From Nocardiopsis metallicus (GTDB lineage Bacteria > Actinomycetota > Actinomycetes > Streptosporangiales > Streptosporangiaceae): DNA of 64,000 bases. Position numbers and translations under genes: made by a program. Positions 52,011 through 61,287 of this stretch are shown here, piece after piece; within the stretch, counting starts at the first letter, position 1, and every line of letters starts with the position of its first letter. A model generated the notes under the pieces. The model saw nothing but the letters and a program-made list of their open reading frames with translations. It was not told the DNA's origin and did no database searches. Where the stretch lies: NCBI RefSeq assembly GCF_014201115.1, contig NZ_JACHDO010000001.1, positions 4,030,001-4,094,000 on the forward strand, written 5' to 3'.

Positions 52011-52473
52011 GAATTGACTCCTCGACGTTCTGCGGGGTGGGCGCACCGGATCGGCGCCGTCTCGAACCAACGGCACCCCAAATGTGCCCTAGGCAACGTT
52101 AATGGTGTTGCCTGAGTAACATGACCCAAATTTGTTGCATTTGTCCGCTTGATCCAGCGGAATCATGCGCACCGGCGCAAGAAAACGCACGCGACCGTGA
52201 TTCATGTCATATGAAGTGACCCAATGTGACCACTCCCGCGTGACCTGCGAGGACGCGGCCGGGTTCCCACGACTGGGGTTCGACGAGCTGGGGTTCGATG
52301 GCCCGGGTTTCGATGACCGGGCATCGCCGGTAGGTGTAAGCGACCATGGGCGCCGAGTGTTCCTGGAACAGCCCGGGTCTTCCTGGCGAAGCAAAGGGGA
52401 GCACGGCCACTCGCCGTGCTCCCCCTCGGAAGCTTCAACCGCGGGTCAAGCCCGCTGGACGCGCTGGCCCGGG
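52011..52473. promoter_or_regulatory. Permease promoter region, 15-bp tandem repeat and ispG 3' end
   Basis: 463 bp without a credible gene. Near the permease, an AT-richer stretch has the dyad GGCAAC-N9-GTTGCC (52092-52112), which shares the GTTGC core of the dyads before the amidase. At 52273-52317 a 15-bp unit of the type CTGGGGTTCGATGAC is repeated three times. The ispG terminator follows at 52396-52424. Confidence 0.45.
52396..52424 (-). terminator. Terminator of ispG
   Basis: A perfect 12-bp stem (GGGGAGCACGGC at 52396-52407, complement at 52413-52424) with a 5-nt loop, 50 bp downstream of the ispG stop codon. Confidence 0.75.
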
Positions 52474-53628
52474 TCAGCTCGCCACGGAGACGCTGGGTTC
52501 GCCCTCGATGCCGGCCTCGCCCATCTCCTCGGCGATGCGCATGGCCTCCTCGATGAGGGTCTCCACGATCTTGGACTCGGGGACGGTCTTGATGACCTCG
52601 CCCTTGACGAAGATCTGGCCCTTGCCGTTGCCCGAGGCCACGCCCAGGTCGGCCTCGCGCGCCTCACCCGGACCGTTGACGACGCAGCCCATGACGGCCA
52701 CCCGCAGCGGCACCTCCAGGCCCTCCAGCCCGGCGGTGACCTCCTCGGCGAGCGTGTACACGTCCACCTGGGCGCGGCCGCAGCTCGGGCAGGAGACGAT
52801 CTCCAGGCCGCGCTCGCGCAGGCCCAGGGACTCCAGGATCTGCGCGCCGACCTTGACCTCCTCGGCGGGCGGGGCGGACAGGGACACGCGGATGGTGTCG
52901 CCGATCCCCTCCGACAGCAGGGCGCCGAAGGCCACGGCGGACTTGATGGTGCCCTGGAAGGCCGGACCGGCCTCGGTGACGCCCAGGTGCAGCGGGTAGT
53001 CGCAGGCCTGGGACAGCTGGCGGTAGGCGTTGACCATCACGACCGGGTCGTTGTGCTTGACCGAGATCTTGATGTCGCGGAAGCCGTGCTCCTCGAACAG
53101 CGAGCACTCCCACAGCGCGGACTCCACCAGCGCCTCGGGGGTGGCCTTGCCGTACTTGGCGAGCAGGCGCTTGTCGAGCGAACCGGCGTTGACCCCGATC
53201 CGGATCGGGGTCCCGGCCTCACCGGCGGCCTTGGCGATCTCGGCGACCTTGTCGTCGAACTTCTTGATGTTGCCCGGGTTCACGCGCACGGCGGCACAGC
53301 CGGCGTCGATGGCCTGGAACACGTACTTGGGCTGGAAGTGGATGTCGGCGATGACCGGGATCTGCGACTTCTTGGCGATGATCGGCAGCGCGTCGGCGTC
53401 GTCGTTGGTGGGCACGGCCACCCGGACGATCTGACAGCCGGAGGCGGTCAGCTCGGCGATCTGCTGCAGGGTCGCGTTGATGTCGGAGGTGCGGGTGGTC
53501 GTCATCGACTGCACGGAAACCGGGGCGTCCCCGCCGACGGGGACGTTCCCGACCATGATCTGCCGGGTCTTGCGCCGGGTCGCCAGCGGGCGCGGCGGGG
53601 TGGCGGGGATACCGAGATCGATGGTCAC
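52474..53628 (-). CDS. ispG: 4-hydroxy-3-methylbut-2-enyl diphosphate synthase
   Basis: A [4Fe-4S] enzyme of the MEP isoprenoid pathway that converts MEcPP to HMBPP. The 384-residue protein has the N-terminal TIM-barrel part (VPVGGDAPVSVQSMTTTRT, then IPVIADIHFQPKY and RVNPGNIKKFDDKV) and the C-terminal cluster domain with IVSCPSCGRAQVDV and AVMGCVVNGPGEA, which supply the three Cys ligands. Its length is normal. The start is a GTG. It lies in the conserved order dxr-rip1-ispG but has a terminator between it and rip1. Confidence 0.97.
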   Translation of the reverse strand: MTIDLGIPATPPRPLATRRKTRQIMVGNVPVGGDAPVSVQSMTTTRTSDINATLQQIAELTASGCQIVRVAVPTNDDADALPIIAKKSQIPVIADIHFQPKYVFQAIDAGCAAVRVNPGNIKKFDDKVAEIAKAAGEAGTPIRIGVNAGSLDKRLLAKYGKATPEALVESALWECSLFEEHGFRDIKISVKHNDPVVMVNAYRQLSQACDYPLHLGVTEAGPAFQGTIKSAVAFGALLSEGIGDTIRVSLSAPPAEEVKVGAQILESLGLRERGLEIVSCPSCGRAQVDVYTLAEEVTAGLEGLEVPLRVAVMGCVVNGPGEAREADLGVASGNGKGQIFVKGEVIKTVPESKIVETLIEEAMRIAEEMGEAGIEGEPSVSVAS

Positions 53629-53866
53629 GCTTGATTCACCTCGTCTGCCGCCGGAGAGGGGGGCGGCACTTGATGTCGTCCGGTTCGTGGAGAAGGGCGC
53701 CCGGAACAGCGCCCGGAGCCGCGTTCGGGTGCTCCGGCTGGGCGGCCTGAACCGCGGCGGCGTTCCCGGAACGCGACCCCAAGGTTACCCGCCCCGGAGA
53801 AGACGCTCGGACCGTCGTGGCCCCACTCACACCAGTTCAACCGGTATTCATCTGCCGAAGACGATC

Positions 53867-53902
53867 TCGGGGCGGCCCCGGGCACCCCGGAGGCCGCCCC
53901 GA
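53867..53902 (-). terminator. Terminator of the site-2 protease gene
   Basis: A stem of 11 bp or more (TCGGGGCGGCC at 53867-53877, complement at 53892-53902), extended inward by CCCGG/CCGGG, directly after the protease stop codon. Confidence 0.7.
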
Positions 53903-53918
53903 AGAGGTCAGGCTTGCG

Positions 53919-55274
53919 TCAACCGAACAATCGGACCGGATTGATGAGGTCGGCCACGAGCAGGATGACGCTGAACACCAGGAAACAGGCCACGATCACG
54001 TATGCCACCGGGGTCAGCAGCGCCACGTCCACCGGCCCCGGATCCGGTCGTCGGAAGATCCTGGCCGTCCACTTCTTGATGGACTCCCAGATCGCCCCGA
54101 CCATGTGCCCGCCGTCCAGCGGCAGGATCGGCAGCATGTTGAAGGCGAAGAGGAAGAGGTTGACGCTGGCCAGGATGCTGAGCATGATCGCGACGGTGTC
54201 GATCACCGGCAGGCCCTGCGACATGATCTCGCCGCCGATGCGGGAGATACCGACGATGCCCACGGGGGAGTCCTCGGTGCGCTGCTCGCCCAGGAAGGCC
54301 GCGCCGAAAACCTCGGGAACCCGGCTGGGCAGGGCGATGATCGCCTCGCCGACGTTGACCAGCATGGTGCCGACCTCGGAGACCGACTCCCCCACGGTCA
54401 GGGCCTGGCGCTCCTGGACGAAGATGACCCCCAGGAAGCCCACGACCTCGGTGGCGGCGATCCGGCGGCCCTGTTCGTCGTAGACGTGGTTTCCGTTCTC
54501 GTCGAGCTCGTAGACGATGTTGCCGTCCGCGTCCCGGGCTGGCAGCTCGTTCTCGACGATGTCGATGTCGGTGGTGAAGCGCTCGCCGTCGCGTTCGATC
54601 ACGAACTCGGTGGGGCCGAGGGACTGGCGGATCTGGCTGTTGACGTTGGCGCCCTCGGTACGCTCGCCGTCGATGGAGAGGATGAGGTCGCCCGGCTCCA
54701 GCCCGGCCTCGTAGGAGGGGGTGCGGTCGAACTCGTCGGTGCACTCGGTGGCGGTGACCCCGGCGGGCACGATGCACTCACGCAGCTGGCCGATCTGCGG
54801 GGTCTCCTTGTGCACGCCGATCCCCATGAAGAGCACGGCCAGCAGGATCACCGCGAGGACGAGGTTCATGCCCGGACCGGCGAACATGACGATCAGGCGC
54901 TTCCATGGGGCGCGCTGGTAGAACTGCCGGTCCTGGTCCTCGGGGGAGAGCTCCACGTAGGAGGCCTCGCGTGCGTCCTCGGCCATCGCCCGCCAGCGCG
55001 ACATCTTCTTGGCGCCGCCGTCCTCTGCGCGCTTGGCGGGCGGCAGCATGCCGACCATCCGCACGAAGCCGCCCAGCGGGACGGCCTTGATGCCGTACTC
55101 GGTCTCGCCCCTGCGCACCGACCACAGTGTCTTGCCGAAGCCCACCATGAACTCGGTGCACTTGATCCCGAACATCTTGGCCGTGGACATATGGCCGAGC
55201 TCGTGCCATGCGATCGAGAACAGCAGTCCCACCACGAACAGGACGATCCCGACCACGGTCAGCAGGACGACCAT
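53919..55274 (-). CDS. rip1: Site-2 intramembrane metalloprotease (RseP/Rip1)
   Basis: M50 zinc protease that cuts anti-sigma factors or other proteins within the membrane. The 451-residue protein has helix 1 with the zinc motif AWHELGHMS (about residues 22-30), a PDZ domain (TPSYEAGLEPGDLILSIDGE) in the middle, and the third ligand motif NMLPILPLDGGHMVG near the C-terminus. Four membrane helices are visible. An acidic-rich insertion near residues 225-260 extends the PDZ region. It lies between dxr and ispG as in Streptomyces and Mycobacterium. The start is an ATG with GGAGAG. Confidence 0.93.
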   Translation of the reverse strand: MVVLLTVVGIVLFVVGLLFSIAWHELGHMSTAKMFGIKCTEFMVGFGKTLWSVRRGETEYGIKAVPLGGFVRMVGMLPPAKRAEDGGAKKMSRWRAMAEDAREASYVELSPEDQDRQFYQRAPWKRLIVMFAGPGMNLVLAVILLAVLFMGIGVHKETPQIGQLRECIVPAGVTATECTDEFDRTPSYEAGLEPGDLILSIDGERTEGANVNSQIRQSLGPTEFVIERDGERFTTDIDIVENELPARDADGNIVYELDENGNHVYDEQGRRIAATEVVGFLGVIFVQERQALTVGESVSEVGTMLVNVGEAIIALPSRVPEVFGAAFLGEQRTEDSPVGIVGISRIGGEIMSQGLPVIDTVAIMLSILASVNLFLFAFNMLPILPLDGGHMVGAIWESIKKWTARIFRRPDPGPVDVALLTPVAYVIVACFLVFSVILLVADLINPVRLFG

Positions 55275-55301
55275 GTATCTCTCCTCAAGCCAGTATGGCC
55301 C

Positions 55302-56531
55302 TCAGCCGCGGGCGAGCAGCTCGCGCGCGCGGGTTCGGGCCCAGGTGTCAGCGGCGTACACGTCGTCCAGGGTCAGGGTCGAGGCCCCCGGGCGCTCCGT
55401 CCGCTGGTGTTCTGAGACTACCTGGGAGACAGTGTCCATGATGGCCGGGAACGCGAGGTTTCCCTTCAGGAAGGCGTCGACCGCCTCCTCGTTGGCCGCG
55501 TTGTAGACGGCCGGGGCCGTACCGCCCGCGGCGCCGACCTCCGCGGCCAGCCGCACGGCGGGGAAGGCCTCCTCGTCCAGGGGCTCGAAGGTCCAGCTCT
55601 GCGGCCTGGTCCAGTCCATGCCGGGAGCGGCGTCGGGGACGCGTTCGGGGGCGCCGATCCCGTAGGCGATCGGGATCATCATGCTGGGCGGGCTGGCCTT
55701 GGCCAGGGTGGTGCCGTCCACGTACTCGACCATGGAGTGCACGATCGACTGCGGGTGGACGACCACGTCGATGCGGTCGAAGGGCACGTCGAAGAGCAGG
55801 TTGGCCTCGATCACCTCCAGCCCCTTGTTGACCAGGGTCGCGGAGTTGACGGTGATGACCGGGCCCATGCTCCAGGTGGGGTGGTCGAGCGCCTCGGCGG
55901 GGGTGACGTCGGCCAGCTCCTCGGCCCGGCGGCCGCGGAAGGGGCCGCCGCTGGCGGTGACCACCAGGCGGCGCACCTCTGCCAGTCCGGCGTGCACGAG
56001 CCCCTGAGCGGGGCTGGTGAGCTCGCCCTCGGGCAGGTACGGGAAGCACTGGGCGATGGCGTAGTGCTCGGAGTCGACCGGGACGATCTGGCCGGGGGCG
56101 GCCAGGTCGCGTACGAGCGGCCCGCCGATGATCAGGGATTCCTTGTTGGCCAGGGCCAGCGTGGTTCCGGCGCGCAGAGCGGCCAGGGTGGACTCCAGGC
56201 CCAGCGCCCCGGTGATCCCGTTGAGGACGGCGTCGCAGGGGGAAGCGGCCAGCTCAGCCACACCCTCGGCGCCGACCAGCACCTCGGGGGCGGCGCCCTG
56301 CTCGCCGAGCAGGCGGGTGAGCTCGGCGGCGCGGGCCGGATCGGCCACGGCGACGCGTTCGGCCCCCAGGTCCACGGCCTGCTTGGCCAGCAGGTCCACC
56401 CGGCCGCCCCCGGCGGCCAGGCCCACCACCCGGAAGCGCTCGGGGTTGCGCTGGACGATGTCGATGGCCTGGGTCCCGATGGAACCGGTGGAGCCGAGGA
56501 CCACTACTGTTCGCTGCTGTTCTTCTCGCAC
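55302..56531 (-). CDS. dxr: 1-deoxy-D-xylulose 5-phosphate reductoisomerase
   Basis: NADPH enzyme of the MEP pathway (DXP to MEP). The 409-residue protein has the NADPH loop VVVLGSTGSIGTQAIDIV, ALANKESLIIGG, PVDSEHYAIAQCF with metal-binding residues, VTASGGPFRG and NSATLVNKGLEVIEANLLF. The GTG at 56531 was selected because the Rossmann strand begins 7 residues later; upstream in-frame starts reach 56627 without conserved sequence. It is 27 bp upstream of the rip1 start, so the two are co-transcribed. Confidence 0.95.
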   Translation of the reverse strand: MREEQQRTVVVLGSTGSIGTQAIDIVQRNPERFRVVGLAAGGGRVDLLAKQAVDLGAERVAVADPARAAELTRLLGEQGAAPEVLVGAEGVAELAASPCDAVLNGITGALGLESTLAALRAGTTLALANKESLIIGGPLVRDLAAPGQIVPVDSEHYAIAQCFPYLPEGELTSPAQGLVHAGLAEVRRLVVTASGGPFRGRRAEELADVTPAEALDHPTWSMGPVITVNSATLVNKGLEVIEANLLFDVPFDRIDVVVHPQSIVHSMVEYVDGTTLAKASPPSMMIPIAYGIGAPERVPDAAPGMDWTRPQSWTFEPLDEEAFPAVRLAAEVGAAGGTAPAVYNAANEEAVDAFLKGNLAFPAIMDTVSQVVSEHQRTERPGASTLTLDDVYAADTWARTRARELLARG

Positions 56532-56811
56532 GCGTCCATTGTCGCGCACCCGGCGGATCCGCGCCGATGCCCTGTGGACAACCCGTCGGGGCGACGGCGC
56601 GAAGCTCCGGTGAAACGGAGGCGACACACCGGGGACACGGGGTCTTTACAAGAGCACGGGGATCGCCTAACTTGACCCGTGAGTAAGTTACCCCACAGTA
56701 AAGAGAGACGCCGATCACCGCCGGTGCGACCGAACACCGGCCTCCCCCGATGGTGCGGGCGCGACTGCCCATCGAAACCTCCCCGCCCCCATCCCCGCCG
56801 AGGTTTCCGAC

Positions 56812-58446
56812 ATGACCCCTGTCCGTACGCGCCCCTCCCCCGGCGCGCGTCTTCGCTCCCTCTCCTGTGTGGCGGCGGCCGCCGTCGCGGTCGCCACCCT
56901 GTCCCCGGCGCCCGCCTCCGCGGTCACCGTCGCGTCGACCATCAGCTACGAGACGATCGTCAGCCATGACGGCACCGAGCTGAAGGCCAAGGTCATCACC
57001 CCCACCGGCGCCGAGGGCCCGCACCCGCTGCTGGTCATGCCCTCCGCCTGGGCGACCCCGCACATCCTGTACGTCGGAGCGGCCAAGAAGCTGGCCGAGG
57101 AATCCGGCTACCAGGTCGTCGCCTACTCCTCGCGCGGCTTCTGGGACTCCGGCGGCGGCATCGAGGTGGCCGGACCCGAGGACCGGGCCGACGCCAGCGC
57201 CGTCATCGACTGGGCCCTGGAGAACACCGAGGCCGACGTCGACCGCATCGGCATGGCCGGCATCTCCTACGGCGGCGGGATCAGCCTGCTCACGGCCGCC
57301 GAGGACCCCCGGGTCAAGGCGGTCGGCTCGATGAGCGGCTGGGCCGACCTGGAGGCCTCGCTCTACCCGAACGAGACCATCGACGTGCAGTCCGCCGAGC
57401 TGCTGCTCCTGGCCGGGAACCTGCTCGGCACCCCGGGCGAGGCGCTCAAGGAGATGGAGCGCGAGTATCGGCGCGGCAACATCGACCCCATCCTCGAGAT
57501 GGCCCCGGACCGCTCGGCCGCCACCAAGGTGGACCAGATCAACGCCAACGGGACAGCCGTCATGATGGCGCACGGCTGGAACGACGGCATGTTCCCGGCC
57601 GCGCACATCGCCGACTTCTACGAGGAGCTGTCCGGCGACAAGCGGCTCATGCTCACCCCCGGCGACCACGCCACCCCCGAGGCGTTCGGCGCGGTCGGGC
57701 TGCCCAACGAGGTCTGGGAGGACCTGGGCCGCTGGTTCGACCACCACCTCAAGGGCGAGGACAACGGCATCGACGCCGAGGCCCCGGTGCGCGTCAGGCC
57801 CAACAACGGCAACGGCGACTGGACCTCGCACGCGGACTGGCCGTCGGTGACCGCCGGGACCGACGAGTACTACCTGGACCGGCCCAGCACCAGCTGGGGC
57901 CGCTGGCAGAGCAGCGGCGCCATGGAGGCCGAGCCCGCGACCGGCTGGAACTACGGTTTCCGTACCGGCATCAGTACGACGGCGCGCAGTGGCACGGTGA
58001 TCCTGTCCGGAGCGCTCCAGCAGTTCTTCGACGTGCCCACCGGAGTGCTGCTGCCCACCGTGGACCGCTACCGGGCGGCGGTGTGGACCAGTCCCGCCTA
58101 CCCCGACGGCGCCCGCGTGGCCGGTGTGCCCGAGGTGACGTTCACGGTCACGCCGACCACCGCCGACCAGTCGGTGTTCGTGTACCTGTACGCGATCAAC
58201 GCCCACGGGACCGGCTCCCTGCTGAGCCACGCCCCCTACACGCTGCGCGGCGCCGTTCCGGGTGAGCCGGTGACGGTGGAGACCGAGATGTCCTCGGTGG
58301 TGTGGGACGTCCCGGCCGGGCACCGGCTGGCCGTGGTGGTGGACAGCAAGGACCTGCGCTACGACAGCGAGAGCCGCATCGGCAACCGCGTCACGGTGAC
58401 CTCGCCGGAGGAGAACCCGACCAAGGTGACCATCCCGCTCGGCTAG
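56812..58446 (+). CDS. Secreted CocE/NonD-type alpha/beta hydrolase (S15 peptidase-like)
   Basis: A 544-residue exported hydrolase. A signal peptide (residues 1-37, CVAAAAVAVATLSPAPASA) precedes the S15/CocE fold: LVMPSAWATPHILYVGAAK, YSSRGFWDSGGGIEV, the nucleophile elbow MAGISYGGGISLL (Ser), HGWNDGMFPAAHIADFYEEL (Asp region) and LTPGDHATPEAF (His), then the beta-sandwich X-Pro dipeptidyl-peptidase C-terminal domain (QSVFVYLYAIN). It probably cleaves acyl or peptide bonds outside the cell; the substrate is unknown. It is a single gene followed by a terminator. Confidence 0.88.
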   Translation: MTPVRTRPSPGARLRSLSCVAAAAVAVATLSPAPASAVTVASTISYETIVSHDGTELKAKVITPTGAEGPHPLLVMPSAWATPHILYVGAAKKLAEESGYQVVAYSSRGFWDSGGGIEVAGPEDRADASAVIDWALENTEADVDRIGMAGISYGGGISLLTAAEDPRVKAVGSMSGWADLEASLYPNETIDVQSAELLLLAGNLLGTPGEALKEMEREYRRGNIDPILEMAPDRSAATKVDQINANGTAVMMAHGWNDGMFPAAHIADFYEELSGDKRLMLTPGDHATPEAFGAVGLPNEVWEDLGRWFDHHLKGEDNGIDAEAPVRVRPNNGNGDWTSHADWPSVTAGTDEYYLDRPSTSWGRWQSSGAMEAEPATGWNYGFRTGISTTARSGTVILSGALQQFFDVPTGVLLPTVDRYRAAVWTSPAYPDGARVAGVPEVTFTVTPTTADQSVFVYLYAINAHGTGSLLSHAPYTLRGAVPGEPVTVETEMSSVVWDVPAGHRLAVVVDSKDLRYDSESRIGNRVTVTSPEENPTKVTIPLG

Positions 58447-58521
58447 ACCCTGGACCCGTGAACACCCCGGTTACCTCTTGACCGATACCTCGGTTTTCAA
58501 CCAGGAGGAAACCGTGAGACC

Positions 58522-58564
58522 GGCGACCGGTCGGCCCGGACTCCCGCAGGGCCGGCCGGTCGCC
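58522..58564 (+). terminator. Terminator after the CocE-type hydrolase gene
   Basis: A 16-bp stem with one mismatch (GGCGACCGGTCGGCCC at 58522-58537, partner at 58549-58564) and an 11-nt loop, about 75 bp after the stop codon. Confidence 0.65.
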
Positions 58565-58599
58565 CCTCGCTTCCCGAAGAAGCCACGACACAAACTAAA

Positions 58600-58640
58600 A
58601 GTAGTTATTGAGTTACTCAAAGTGTGCAAAGATCGTGGCC
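58600..58640 (+). promoter_or_regulatory. Palindromic box before the secreted protease gene
   Basis: An AT-rich stretch with the 13-bp palindrome TTGAGT-T-ACTCAA (58608-58620), 20 bp before the protease start codon. A related TGAGTAAGT occurs at 56680-56688, upstream of the other secreted hydrolase gene. No clear ribosome binding site is seen. Confidence 0.4.
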
Positions 58641-59720
58641 ATGACCTCGTCCACCGCACGCAAGATCCTCGCGCCGCTGGCCGCCGCCGCGGTCGCCCTC
58701 GGGGGTCTGGCCCTCGTCGACCACCTGCCCGCCCCGGCCTCGGCCGTCACCCAGGCCCTGCACGCCTCCGCCGCCCACCCGGGCTCGCTGGCCCCCGAAA
58801 CACCCGTTCAGCAGAGTCGGGTCGCCGCCACCCGGATGGACGGGGTCGTCCACCAGACCGGGGCGGTGACCGACGAGCAGAACGCCGCCGTCCTCGACTA
58901 CTGGACCAGCGAGCGGATGGCCGCCGCGCAGCCCATCTCCAGCCTGGTCGACTCCGCCCTCGGGCTCGCCGACCCCCTGCGCCCGTCCCCCGCCGGGGTC
59001 GAGCCGCAGGCCGCCCGGCCCGACAGCGACGGGGAGCGCTGGAACGACGGCGGCCGCGTCAGCCGGACCACCGGCAAGGTGTACCTGACCATGGACGGAC
59101 GCGACTTCACGTGTTCGGCATCGGTCGTGGACTCCGCCAACGGCAGCACCCTGGTGACCGCCGGGCACTGCGCCAAGGACGGCCGCGGCTCCTGGGCCCG
59201 CAACTGGACCTTCGTCCCCGGCTACGCCGACGGCTCCAGCCCGCACGGCAAGTTCACCGCCCGCGACCTCATGGTCGCCCCGCAGTGGGCCAACCGGGCC
59301 GACGACAGCTACGACTTCGCGATGGTGGTGCTGAACCGGGACGGCGGCGCCAGCGCGCAGGACCGGGTCGGCGCCCAGAAGATCGCCTTCGACACCTGGA
59401 CCGAGCAGCGGGTCCGCGACGGGGTACAGGTGTACACCTTCGGCTACCCGGCCGCCTCACCCTTCAACGGCCGCCACCTGCACTACTGCTCCGGCCGCAC
59501 CGTTCCCGACACCGGCGGCACCACCGCCAACGGCGTCCGCTGCACCATGACCCAGGGCTCCAGCGGCGGCCCCTGGTTCACCGGCTTCGACCCCGCCACC
59601 GGGCAGGGCACCATCTCCTCGGTGGTGAGCTTCAAGTACGCCGACGACCGCAACACGCAGTACGGGCCGCGTCTGGGCGCCGAGGCCAAGCGCCTCTTCG
59701 ACCACGCCAACCAGCTCTAG
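58641..59720 (+). CDS. Secreted trypsin-like serine protease
   Basis: A 359-residue S1-type protease. A signal peptide (residues 1-33, ARKILAPLAAAAVALGGLAL) and a propeptide of about 100 residues precede the catalytic domain, which carries LVTAGHCAKDGRGSW (His), SYDFAMVVLNRDGG (Asp) and CTMTQGSSGGPWFTGFD (Ser, with the GSSGGPW oxyanion loop). Four Cys can form two disulfides. Related proteins are exported by actinomycetes to digest proteins. It is a single gene with a strong terminator behind it and a palindromic box just upstream. Confidence 0.9.
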   Translation: MTSSTARKILAPLAAAAVALGGLALVDHLPAPASAVTQALHASAAHPGSLAPETPVQQSRVAATRMDGVVHQTGAVTDEQNAAVLDYWTSERMAAAQPISSLVDSALGLADPLRPSPAGVEPQAARPDSDGERWNDGGRVSRTTGKVYLTMDGRDFTCSASVVDSANGSTLVTAGHCAKDGRGSWARNWTFVPGYADGSSPHGKFTARDLMVAPQWANRADDSYDFAMVVLNRDGGASAQDRVGAQKIAFDTWTEQRVRDGVQVYTFGYPAASPFNGRHLHYCSGRTVPDTGGTTANGVRCTMTQGSSGGPWFTGFDPATGQGTISSVVSFKYADDRNTQYGPRLGAEAKRLFDHANQL

Positions 59721-59771
59721 GCCCGGGGCCGCCCGTATGGCGGCCGGCCGGGTCAGGCCCGCGCCGAAACG

Positions 59772-59820
59772 GAACGGCGGGGCGGTGGTGCCATCCCCGG
59801 TCACCACCGCCCCGCCGTTC
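59772..59820. terminator. Bidirectional terminator, 19-bp perfect stem
   Basis: Perfect 19-bp arms (59772-59790 and 59802-59820; left begins GAACGGCGGGGCGG) with an 11-nt loop, followed by TTCTCC. It lies between the protease gene and the convergent aldehyde dehydrogenase gene. Confidence 0.8.
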
Positions 59821-59862
59821 TTCTCCTGGTCCGGCCGCCACCGGACCCGGCTCTCCCCCGGT

Positions 59863-61287
59863 CTAGAGGTCGATACCGGTGAGGACGAGGACCCGCTCGT
59901 GGGTGAGGTCGGTCATCGCGGCGCGCAGGCCCTCCTTGCCCACACCCGAACGCTTGACGCCGCCGTAGGGCATCTGGTCGGCGCGGAAGGTGGGGACGTC
60001 GCCGATGACCACGCCGCCCACCTCCAGCTCGCGGTGGGCGCGGAAGGCGGTGGGCAGGTCACGGGTGAAGACCCCGGCCTGCAGGCCGAAGTCGCTGTCG
60101 TTGACCGCGGCGAAGGCGGCGTCGGTGTCGGCGACCCGCTGGATCACCAGCACGGGGCCGAACACCTCCTCGCGCACCACCTTGGCGTCGGCGGGCACGT
60201 CCGCCAGGACGGTCGGCGCGACGGTGACGCCGTCACGGGTGCCGCCGGTGAGCAGTCGCGCCCCCGCGGCGACCGCCTCCTCGATCCAGGAGGACACCCG
60301 ATCGGCGGCGGCCTCGTCGACCAGCGGACCGACGTCGGTCTTCGGGTCGGCCGGGTCCCCGGTACCGAGGGCCTCGACCTGGTTGACCAGACGCGGCAGG
60401 AACTCCTCGTAGACGGACTCGGTGACCACGACCCGCTGCACGCCGATGCACACCTGGCCGGCCTGGTTGTTGCCGAACAGCGCGACCCGCTGAGCGGCCC
60501 AGTCGAGGTCGGCGTCGTCGAGCACCACGGCCGCGGCGTTGCCGCCGAGCTCCAGGGTGACGTGCTTGTGCGGGGCGCGCCGCTGGATCTCCCAGCCGAA
60601 GGGGCCGCCGGTGAAGGAGACGACGGGCAGGCGCTCGTCGGTGATCAGCGGGGCGGCCAGCTCGTTGGGCATGGGCAGCACCGAGAACATGCCCGCGGGC
60701 AGGTCGGTCTCGGCGAGGATCGCACCGAGGATCAGCGCGGTGACCGGGGTGGCGGGGGCGGGCTTGAGGATCACCGGGGCGCCCACGGCGATGGCCGGAG
60801 CGACCTTGTGGGCGACCAGGTTGAGCGGGAAGTTGAACGGGGAGATGCCCAGGACCGGACCCTTGGGGACCCTGCGGACCATGGCCATCCGCCCGGTACC
60901 GCCCGGGTCGGTGTCCAGGCGCTGGAGCTCGCCGCTGTCCCGGCGGGCCTCCTCGGCGGCCCAGCGGAACACCGAGACGGCGCGCCCGGCCTCGGCGCGG
61001 GCCCACTTGATCGGCTTACCGCTCTCGGCGGTGATGGTCCGGGCGATCTCCTCGGCGCGCTCGCCGATGCGCCGGGAGACGTGGTCGAGGGCCCCGGCGC
61101 GTACGTGCGCGGGCAGGGCGGCGGCCTGGGCGGCCACCGCGTCCGCGGCGGCGACGGCGGCCTCCACCTGGGCCCCGGTGGGCACGGAGACGACGCCCGC
61201 CGCCTCGCCGGTGTAGGGGTTGCGGACGGTCATCTCGGTGTCGCCGGTCGCGGCGGTTCCGGCCAGCCAGAACGGGTGCGTGCTCAT
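59863..61287 (-). CDS. NAD(P)-dependent aldehyde dehydrogenase
   Basis: A 474-residue ALDH-superfamily enzyme. Cofactor region GISPFNFPLNLVAHKVAPAI, the general base in VTLELGGNAAAVVL (Glu), the nucleophile in GNNQAGQVCIGVQRVVV (Cys) and the C-terminal MPYGGVKRSGVGKEGLR are all intact. The sequence type is close to the non-phosphorylating glyceraldehyde-3-phosphate/lactaldehyde group, but the substrate cannot be fixed. It is a single gene. The upstream region is shared with the divergent coiled-coil protein gene. Confidence 0.9.
   Translation of the reverse strand: MSTHPFWLAGTAATGDTEMTVRNPYTGEAAGVVSVPTGAQVEAAVAAADAVAAQAAALPAHVRAGALDHVSRRIGERAEEIARTITAESGKPIKWARAEAGRAVSVFRWAAEEARRDSGELQRLDTDPGGTGRMAMVRRVPKGPVLGISPFNFPLNLVAHKVAPAIAVGAPVILKPAPATPVTALILGAILAETDLPAGMFSVLPMPNELAAPLITDERLPVVSFTGGPFGWEIQRRAPHKHVTLELGGNAAAVVLDDADLDWAAQRVALFGNNQAGQVCIGVQRVVVTESVYEEFLPRLVNQVEALGTGDPADPKTDVGPLVDEAAADRVSSWIEEAVAAGARLLTGGTRDGVTVAPTVLADVPADAKVVREEVFGPVLVIQRVADTDAAFAAVNDSDFGLQAGVFTRDLPTAFRAHRELEVGGVVIGDVPTFRADQMPYGGVKRSGVGKEGLRAAMTDLTHERVLVLTGIDL

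Noticed and set aside
52204..53634. Plus-strand frame containing the LGFDE pentapeptide repeats
   Set aside because: It runs through the ispG terminator and then antisense to ispG; only the tandem repeat itself is kept as an observation.
58514..59866. Plus-strand frame starting at a GTG behind AGGAGG
   Set aside because: Despite the good ribosome binding site the frame passes through a terminator hairpin and then shadows the serine protease in another frame with Arg/Pro-rich content.
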